NCBI GenBank assembly: GCA_025642075.2
Contig: JAODUO010000484.1
Coordinates: 37,501 to 101,500, forward strand
Length of the DNA stretch: 64,000 nucleotides
Direction: 5' to 3'
Source: Ridgeia piscesae
Taxonomy: Eukaryota; Annelida; Polychaeta; Sabellida; Siboglinidae
Below the pieces are notes generated by a model. It ran no database searches and was not told where the DNA came from. It saw only the letters and a program-made list of their open reading frames with translations. This document shows positions 57,716-64,000 of the stretch, in pieces. How positions within the stretch are numbered: the stretch's first letter is position 1; every line of letters starts with the position of its first letter. Made by a program: the position numbers and the translations under genes.

Positions 57716-58115
57716 GCAAAATAATACCAAAACTCAGGGATATTAGTTATTCTAAGAGAATGTGGTTTAACAAGAGACCAGGAGATTGAGAGATATAGAA
57801 GTGTTTAAAATATTGAATGGGTATGAAAATAATTCACAGAAATATTTTTTCTCGGTTAAGGAAGAGACAAGGACTAGAGGACATGATGTTACATTAACAA
57901 AGAAGCAGTGTAGACTAGTAAATGAATGGAACAGATTATCAGCTGATTGTATAGGTGCTAGTAGTGTTAATGTTTAAAAATAAAATCAACATATACCTCA
58001 TAAGGGTGGGATACAGTTAGATAGATAGGTTGGACTCTTGAAAAGCCATCTAGAGTTGATTTTCTAGGTGACAATCTTGATAAATCTTGTCTTGTTAAAT
58101 CATGTGATAGTTATA
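57716..58115 (+). mobile_element. LINE family C fragment, right part with 3' end
   Basis: AAAATAATACCAAAACTCAG resumes family C. The frame DIEVFKILNGYENNSQKYFF (57786 on) through LVNEWNRLSADCIGASSVNV matches the minus copy (QIEVFKILNGYE). The 3' region shares GATAGATAGGTTGGACTCT and ends in TCTTGTTAAATC-like short tandem repeats. A frameshift splits the last residues. Confidence 0.88.
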
Positions 58116-59145
58116 CTGTTTGATGGTGGCTGCACCCATGCTTCATCAACCATGTCAGACCTTATTTTGATGGGAAAACAAACAAGGTTTACATAGTTAC
58201 TTTAATACACTTTGTACAGTTATACAATACTTGCTAGCTACAGCAGACATTCAACAAACACCACTGCTAAATTCAGAACAGTTGACAAACAATGTCAAGT
58301 CTGGATTATAGCAATTAAGAAATTTCCTTCAACGCTATCACTTTCCTTTGGTACACTGAAGCAAAACATCTACAACCGAGCTTCTTAACATGACATTTCA
58401 TATTGATGCCTGTCCAGATTATTTTTATCAAATTGAGTAATTTGTCACATGTTAAACAATGCATCTTCTGCTTGTTAGGTGCAATAAAACAGTTTTCCTA
58501 TAATATATATTTCCCTTTGACATATTGCATTATGGTTGCCTTTTTTAGTTTTATTTGCCCACATTGGTAGCGCTACCCGCAGCCGCCAGTTTCTTACATA
58601 TTTGTCCTATTTCTCGACTTTAAACAAAACTATTAAGATTATTCAGAAGAAAATACAGAACTACGAAAATGTGGTTCACTCTAACAAGCTGTTCTTTACG
58701 AGTCACCACCCAAACTGTTAAAAACAATCCCATTGGCTAGCCACACAACAAATCACCTAGTTAAACCCCCAAAATATGCAAAGGTGTTTAAACTTGCATT
58801 GAAACTAAGTGTTAGCGCAAACCATAAATGAGAGAAACTGAGCAAAAACAATTATCCGTAATGATGTCCTATTACAAATAACAGCAGCTGCCTCTCATCA
58901 GTTTTGTGGTTCCTTGCATTCCAGTGTTGCTTCCTGTGGTACAATCATACTACAATAATGATAACTTAGGGAAGCATATATATCGCTTACAGGATTACGC
59001 TGTGCTCGTTCTTGTTGCACCAGCCACCAAAACACGTCACAGAACCATAGCATGTAGACAAGAAGGCAAGTATTGCCACCTCCAAGCACTACATCTCCCA
59101 ATGTTCGTTCGTCAATAAACACTTGACCCGCATAGACCCGTAGTG
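58116..59145. other. 3' flank of UBE2 gene (likely 3' UTR on minus, plus intergenic)
   Basis: On minus this lies downstream of the distal UBE2 terminal exon. A candidate AATAAA on minus is at 58550-58555 (TTTATT on plus), about 590 bp after the stop. No other gene is supported; the short frames on both strands lack family resemblance. Confidence 0.45.
58550..58555 (-). terminator. Candidate polyadenylation signal AATAAA for UBE2 distal exon
   Basis: The hexamer is present on minus. Use of this site is inference. Confidence 0.3.
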
Positions 59146-59274
59146 TCAACAGTTAATCCAACTCTCCTCCACAATTGCACGCACTTTCTTTTCATATTCA
59201 CGCCTATTTTCCTGATACAGCTGGGCTGCCAGGTTATTGGCCGGACTGTTTGGATTTGGTTCATCCAACAATGA
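59146..59274 (-). CDS. UBE2A/B-like: UBE2A/B (Rad6) distal alternative terminal exon, tail ...ESWINC
   Basis: The exon encodes [20 protein letters not shown] then [22 protein letters not shown] and stop (42 residues). This is the C-terminal helix region of the Rad6-type E2 ubiquitin-conjugating enzyme, which with Rad18-type E3s ubiquitinates PCNA and with Bre1-type E3s ubiquitinates histone H2B in the nucleus. The exon begins right after a good acceptor (GTTTTCAG at 59275-59282 on minus), in phase 0, matching the phase-0 end (ATTCAG|GTGAGT) of the catalytic exon at 63856. Its short tail ending in Cys resembles vertebrate UBE2A (SW-x-x-C). A second, equally intact terminal exon lies 501 bp upstream at 59776-59916. 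Both keep the NPNSPAN and REYEKKV core, so neither looks like a decayed copy. Confidence 0.93.
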   Translation of the reverse strand, partial: SLLDEPNPNSPANNLAAQLYQENRREYEKKVRAIVEESWINC

Positions 59275-59775
59275 CTGAAAACACAAGTGCAACAATCGTA
59301 TGTCAATGAGACATTTTTCCACACTCAAATTCAGAAAAATTTCTGCATCATCATCATTACTCGATCAATTTGTGCAAATAGCTGAATTTTCAATTACAGT
59401 TTCCCAACACTCCTGTTGTAACATTCTGATTCACGTAACACTTTATCAGGTTGCACAAGACATTTTAGTGTTTGGCTTGTGGTTTTAGAATTCTGTTCCA
59501 TGCTGAACTGCACCACTGGGGTGGGGTGGTTAGACACTACTAGGGCAGCAGGCATTGTGAACATAAACATCAGCACACAGTTGCACCGTCCAAAGTGTGT
59601 GAGCGACTGCTGTAGTGCACACAACACATGGGCATGCTTGCAGGACCTCCAGCCCATGACGATGGAGTCACGGTGCAGCTCAGAAAAACTAACACTGTAC
59701 GGCCTCGGTTCTTGCAGGGCTGCATGTGGCGCACAGTTCATACTTAAAAGCCATCGCCAGTGCTGCAGCATGATG
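59275..59775 (-). other. Spacer between the two UBE2 terminal exons
   Basis: It serves either as intron or as 3' UTR of the proximal exon. I see no AATAAA or ATTAAA on minus here; the nearest is GATAAA at 59442-59447. The longer open frames on both strands are not supported as genes. Confidence 0.6.
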
Positions 59776-59916
59776 CTATTGATCGTCATCATCCTCATTC
59801 CAGCTCTCCTGTACAATCGCTGCTACTTTTTTCTCGTACTCTCGTCGGTTTTCGCGGTATAACTGAGCAGCCTCATTGTTTGCAGGACTATTAGGGTTTG
59901 GGTCATGTAGCAGCGA
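59776..59916 (-). CDS. UBE2A/B-like: UBE2A/B (Rad6) proximal alternative terminal exon, acidic tail ...WNEDDDDQ
   Basis: The exon encodes [20 protein letters not shown] then [26 protein letters not shown] and stop (46 residues). It follows a strong pyrimidine-tract acceptor (CTTCTTCCTGTTTCAG on minus) in phase 0 and so can join the same upstream exon as 59146-59274. Its core is nearly the same as the distal exon, but with H-D instead of D-E after SLL, E for L after NN, R for Q before EN, and an acidic end. Yeast Rad6 also carries an acidic C-terminal tail, linked to histone substrates; most animal UBE2A/B proteins do not. Splicing to this exon or the distal one would give the same catalytic domain with different tails. 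This is inferred from sequence; transcripts are needed to show both are used. Confidence 0.93.
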   Translation of the reverse strand, partial: SLLHDPNPNSPANNEAAQLYRENRREYEKKVAAIVQESWNEDDDDQ

Positions 59917-60646
59917 CTGAAACAGGAAGAAGACGAATGCCATCTGACAGTGCCCTATCCCATTGCACGCAGCAAACGTTTAGTTCCTTCCAACACCCAT
60001 ACATGTCCCTTACTTCCTGTCAACACTTATGATACACACACCCCGACAGTCTTGGCTGCCCCTCACTGCAAGGACATTTTAACCAACTTTATTAATACTG
60101 TCTGAACAATACAGTATTCATACTGATGTGACCTGTAACAGTTTTCTTCATATGCAATTCTCCTATGCATATCCATACACTAATAAAAGTAATAATGCAG
60201 AGAACACTGTGAATTTTGTAACCATGGTTCCACCATGGGTTATTAGTTAAAATCACTTCAGTTAAGTTGTTTTGACTCAACTGACAGCACATAACAGAAT
60301 ACGAGAATTGTGATGATGCAAGAAATTTCTGATCATATACCGCTACACTGATGCCAACATATTGAGCCCCTACATGATGAAACAAATAGTACACATAAAC
60401 ACATGCACACGCACGCACGCACCTCAATGTAAACTGAGATGATCACAATTAAAACATGAAGTCTGGTTGCTTTTATTTGTTGCAAAAGCTGTATTTATTT
60501 TAAACATGTTTGAACATCACATACCCATTACATGATCCTATAAAAGCATAACACCTGAGAACTTTTGTTCAATTGTTCTGTAAACTTATTTGCATGATCT
60601 ATAGTCTTACAGAGATAACGAACGGTCACGCCATATTAGAGAGGAG

Positions 60647-60885
60647 GCTGAAACACTTGAACGACCATTGCCCAAACATAAGAACGTACCATTTAGAGTG
60701 CATGTGACCATGATTAGATGAGCACAGAGCCACGGTATATTTAAAATAATGTTTCAAACTTGAACATCTTTGACCATTGGGCACTGTAATTGTGCTAAGC
60801 AGCACTTGGTTTGATTAGCTCCTATCTAATCAAAGTAGGTTTAATTTTTTTCTTATTTATTTCATTACTAGACATTGCTGCTGGA
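60647..60885 (+). repeat. Left inverted repeat in UBE2 intron
   Basis: GCTGAAACACTTGAACGACC...CCCAAACATAAGAAC aligns with the reverse complement of 63475-63703, with many substitutions. Shared landmarks include GATTAGATGAGCAC/GATTTGATGAGTAC, GGGCACTG and GATTAGCTC/GAATAGCTC followed by ATCTAATCA. Confidence 0.75.
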
Positions 60886-61393
60886 AATCAAAGATTTTGT
60901 GCCATTAGACATGGTAGGCATTATATAGATAAATAATTAATTTGTATATGTGACGGTGTTCGAAATAGAAATGGGCCAAGAGGCCCTGATGTCCTTTGGA
61001 TTATATATTGAGCAGGTAATTAATTATAAATGAAACATGTTTTGGTAAATCATAGTCACTGTCTAGCCTCTTCACTGTAATCACCTAACAGAATTTTTTT
61101 CGATAATTAAACAAACATCAAAATAAACACAACTAACATTTACAGAAAATCAGTAGTTTGAAGACATATCTTAAAACATGCAGGCACACACACAACTGTC
61201 CACTTTAACAGAGATCTACCGAGTTATTGATACAGCATCAACCATTGCTGCCAAGGAGAAGTTAATTAAGGTGCCCAATGCAACAACAGTAATAATAATA
61301 ATTGTAAAACTTCTATAGCACATATATCCTTTAAAAGGATGTATCCTTAACAATGACATACCAAGGGATTGGTGCTATAGGTGCAGCAAACAA

Positions 61394-61558
61394 AATAATG
61401 TGGCTAGTCACAGGGACAGGCAAAAGTTGTCATTGGAGCATGGAACAGCCAAACATTTATGGTGGAAAAACAATTTCAAACAAATATGTTTTCATTTTTT
61501 AAGAAAGGGGTCTATAGTTTCAGAAGTTTTGCCTGTCCCTGTGACTAGCCACATTATT
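61394..61558. repeat. Perfect 32-bp inverted repeat with 101-bp spacer
   Basis: The left arm (61394-61425, AATAATGTGGCTAGTCACAG...) and right arm (61527-61558) are exact reverse complements. No homologous protein in the spacer. It lies just upstream of the RTE LINE 5' end. MITE-like or a recent local inversion duplication. Confidence 0.8.
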
Positions 61559-61561
61559 AAG

Positions 61562-63483
61562 TAGACTAAAGATAGCGATCTACAATGTGAGAACTCTACT
61601 AAGTGATGGACACATACAAGAACTAGAAAAAGAACTTAGGGAAACCAGGTTGGTATGGGATATAATCGGGATCTCTGAAGAGGAATGTTTCACTACCTTA
61701 CAAAGCGGCCACCTACTATACCATTCTAAGGCAAACAACGCCCAAGCAGGAGTCAGGATTCTCTTAAACAGGAAATGGACACACTGTATGGCATGAGCCC
61801 CACAGTAGCAGGACTTGTCCTGTGCATAACAAAGTGCTACAAACTAAAGATAGTGGAAGTATATGCACAACAACAACATCATACTCAGAAGACACAAACA
61901 GCTTCTACAACGACGTCGCTGAGACTAGGAAAACCAAACCACTTCAATGCTCAAAATAGGGAAAAGAACAAACCCTATGGAACCCTATGGAAACGGCAAT
62001 GGGCAAATTTGGGCTCAAATTGAGAAACGAAAGAGCGACGCCTTGGTAGAATGGGCAACATCAAGAAAGTACAAAATCATGAATACTATATTCCAGAAGA
62101 AAGCAGGGAGGAGATGGACATGGAAGAGCCCAAATATTGTAATGAAGACCGAAACTGACTACATCCTAACAAACAGGCCAGACATCATCACAGACATAAC
62201 AGTCATCAACCAAGTCAACATTGGAAGTGACCACAGACTGGTTATGAGCAACATCAAACTAGACGTAGAAAGGAAAGGAAAAAATGTATGACCAAGAGGC
62301 TACAAGAATAGGATCAAAGAAGATTGAATTCCAAATCCGAATTGAGAAACCGATTCAAGACACTATAAGAATTAGACGACATTGACACCATGAGTGAAAC
62401 CATCACAGACATGATCCAACAAAGCACGTCAAGAGTAGCTAAGGCAATTAACAAGCCACAGAAATCTAGGATATCATCACCAACATGAGCCCTGATGACG
62501 AAACGACGAGAAATGGCGGAAAACGGCGACAATAAACAACGAATAGAGTACGCAGAAATATGCAAGACCATCAAAAAGAAAGCAAGAGAGGACATCAGGA
62601 AATACAACCAAGATATCATACAAGAAGTGATCATGGCAACAAAGAGCCTGAAGAAAGTCCGAAGTATGCATAAGCTAGCACAAGACAGACTGAACACCCA
62701 CAGCAAGGAAGAACACTAATATGATGATAATCTACAAGAAGGGAAATAAGAAAGACCTCAAGAATTACAGACCGATATGTCTACTATCAAACATCAATAA
62801 AGTATTCAAGAAAGTACTAAAGAAAACTAGCCACGAGAGCAAGCTGGATTCAGAAGCGGATACTCAATGACAGACCACATCCATGTTGTAACCAACTGAA
62901 GGAGAAGTGCAGAGAATATAATATTGCACTCTGCATCGCATTCATCGACTATGAGAAAGCCTTCGACACAGTGCAAACTCAAGCAGTACTGACCTCGCTT
63001 CAAGAACAGGGGATAGACGATGTGTACATCGAACTCCTGAAAGAAATCTAAACCAACAGCTCGATGTCAGGAGAGGAGTACGACAGGGAGATGCCATATC
63101 GCCCAAGTAAAGAACATGCTAGCAGCCATACAAAGAAAGATGAAAAGGAGTACGCTAAACATCACATACCGGAACAGAAAAAAAAACATCTGGGTAAGAG
63201 AAAAGACAAAGGTCACACATGTGATTGAACAAGTCAGAAGACGGAAGTGGACGTGGGCAGGGCACATCAGCAGGATACGCGATAACCAATGGACACTGCA
63301 TATCGCCATCTGGAAACCCTATGAAAGGAAAAGACCTAGAGGAAGACCGGTGAGATGTTGGAGAGATGAACTAGACGACTACTGGAAGAGTACCATCTGG
63401 CAGAGGATAGCACAAGATAGGCAGATGTGGAAGCAGCATGCTTGAGGCCTTCGCCCAATCACGGGACACTATGGCTGCAAAAT
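61562..63483 (+). mobile_element. RTE-type LINE, nearly full length but broken (plus)
   Basis: The order of parts is preserved. Endonuclease start: LKIAIYNVRTLLSDGHIQEL and VWDIIGISEEE, with the catalytic Glu context. Endonuclease end: RKYKIMNTIFQKKAGRRWTW, TDYILTNRPDIITD and NIGSDHRLVM (catalytic SDHR, 62225-62250). Then a charged linker, and the RT: LKNYRPICLLSNINKVFKKV, then frameshifts, an IAFIDYEKAFDTVQTQAVLT-type motif A (about 62935-62990) and a VRRGVRQGD block (63070). The catalytic FADD segment is deleted. The C-terminal region follows (WAGHISRIRDNQWTLHIAIW, RPRGRPVRCWRDELDDYWKS) to a stop near 63480 and an ATGATGATA tail. It matches the remnant at 12.6-13.7 kb in the shared parts. 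The endonuclease middle also has a deletion (about 61870-61950). It lies in sense opposite to the UBE2 gene. Confidence 0.88.
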
Positions 63484-63703
63484 GATGATATTTTTGTTCA
63501 GTAAATCGGGAAAAAAATTACACTGATTAGATAAGAGCTATTCAAATTAAATGCAGCTTCAGCGTATTGGCAGTGCCCAGTGGTTAAATTTTGAAAAATT
63601 AAAATAAACCATGGATCTGGTACTCATCAAATCATGACTGCATTACATATCCTTTAAATTATATGTTCTTATGTTTGGGCAATGGTTTTTCAAGCATTTC
63701 AGC
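63475..63703 (-). repeat. Right inverted repeat in UBE2 intron
   Basis: Partner of 60647-60885. Its inner end touches the 3' tail of the RTE LINE, and its outer end is about 150 bp from the UBE2 catalytic exon. Confidence 0.75.
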
Positions 63704-63855
63704 TCACCTTTACACCTATTGTTCAACGAATCATTCCTTTCAAGTCATGCACAGATAACATAAACAAATTTATTGTAACACATTTAACATAATTCTATGA
63801 TTAAAATTATTAGACTTTAATTTGTGTGAACTACATGGAGAAGATAGACACTCAC

Positions 63856-63944
63856 CTGAATTGATGTTAAAATGGCTGATACATCATAGGTGGGACTCCA
63901 CCGGTTCTGGAGAATATCCAGGCATATACTGCCATCGGCATACA
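63856..63944 (-). CDS. UBE2A/B-like: UBE2A/B (Rad6) catalytic-cysteine exon
   Basis: On minus the exon reads (G)TG then [20 protein letters not shown] and VSAILTSIQ, 89 bp, bounded by GATGCAG|TG and [20 protein letters not shown] contains the active-site cysteine (Cys88 in human UBE2A/B numbering) that carries the ubiquitin thioester, and NRWSPTYDV is diagnostic of the Rad6 class among E2 enzymes. Phase 1 in and phase 0 out agree with the known Rad6-family exon structure as I remember it. The first exons (residues 1-80) lie beyond the right edge of the window. It splices to either of the two terminal exons at 59776-59916 or 59146-59274. All residues seen fit an active enzyme. Confidence 0.96.
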
Positions 63945-64000
63945 CTGCATCAAGCAAACCATCGTTAGTCATCTAACAGTAAATTTCATGACAAAGTGGT
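63945..64000 (-). other. Upstream UBE2 intron, edge of window
   Basis: Intron sequence with the acceptor GCTTGATGCAG at 63945-63955 on minus. The pyrimidine tract is modest. Confidence 0.7.

Larger units (their letters stand above)
59917..63855 (-). other. UBE2 intron between catalytic exon and terminal exons
   Basis: It begins GTGAGT on minus at 63855 and ends at the acceptor for 59916. It contains a pair of ~230-bp inverted repeats (60647-60885 and 63475-63703), a 32-bp perfect inverted repeat (61394-61425 / 61527-61558) and an RTE LINE (61562-63483). From 59917 to 60646 nothing else is recognised. Confidence 0.85.

Noticed and set aside
59394..59862. 140-residue minus and 127-residue plus ORFs over the UBE2 terminal exons
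   Set aside because: They cover spacer and exon in the wrong frame; the UBE2 frame explains the conserved sequence.

Overview
This window is non-coding-dense eukaryotic, almost certainly invertebrate metazoan, DNA. The evidence is spliced exons with GT/AG borders, several non-LTR retrotransposon (LINE) clades, DNA transposons with inverted repeats, and very extensive micro- and minisatellites. There is no bacterial-style gene order, operon or ribosome binding site. A mollusc or other lophotrochozoan is my best guess from the mix of RTE-type LINEs with (TA)n tails and CR1/L2-type LINEs with ATTGT tails. That is inference, not proof.

Layout. 1-12.6 kb: mostly unrecognised sequence with (TA)n, a 41-bp and a 33-bp minisatellite, and a (GGT)n/(GGTAGT)n block. 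12.6-14.2 kb: RTE-type LINE remnant whose two halves face apart (5'-inversion pattern), then the C-terminal end of a CR1/L2-type LINE. 14.5-20.5 kb: a chain of tetranucleotide blocks, a 29-bp minisatellite, (ACAT)n and (TA)n. 20.9-26.6 kb: a decamer array (TGTGCGCATG-like, strictly alternating purine/pyrimidine) split by a LINE fragment. 26.6-47.7 kb: a satellite domain built on an 18-bp CTAG-containing monomer. It is interrupted by a rearranged LINE (26.8-29.1 kb) and by a 2.3-kb element with about 0.7-kb inverted arms (36.0-38.3 kb). It then matures into 67-bp and 49-bp higher-order repeats. 48.4-49.9 kb: a 40-bp minisatellite and an old diverged repeat. 49.9-50.0 kb: one isolated exon-like fragment of ETFDH. 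51.5-54.4 kb: a DNA transposon with ~100-bp TIRs, a perfect 8-bp target-site duplication and a decayed PHD finger, invaded by LINEs. 55.1-58.1 kb: three more LINE remnants, one nested in another.

59.1-64.0 kb: the only convincing host gene. This is the 3' part of a Rad6/UBE2A-UBE2B ubiquitin-conjugating enzyme on the minus strand. The exon carrying the catalytic cysteine lies at 63856-63944. It is followed by two intact, alternative-looking terminal exons (59776-59916 and 59146-59274) that would give the enzyme two different C-terminal tails, one acidic (EDDDDQ) and one short (INC). The intron between them and the catalytic exon holds a nearly complete but broken RTE LINE inside a pair of ~230-bp inverted repeats.

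The most interesting observations are the duplicated UBE2 terminal exons, the long-armed inverted-repeat element with a cysteine/histidine-coding block copied in both arms, the PHD-bearing transposon, and the visible steps by which an 18-bp satellite became 67-bp and 49-bp higher-order repeats. Most long open frames in the window are artefacts of stop-free tandem repeats.
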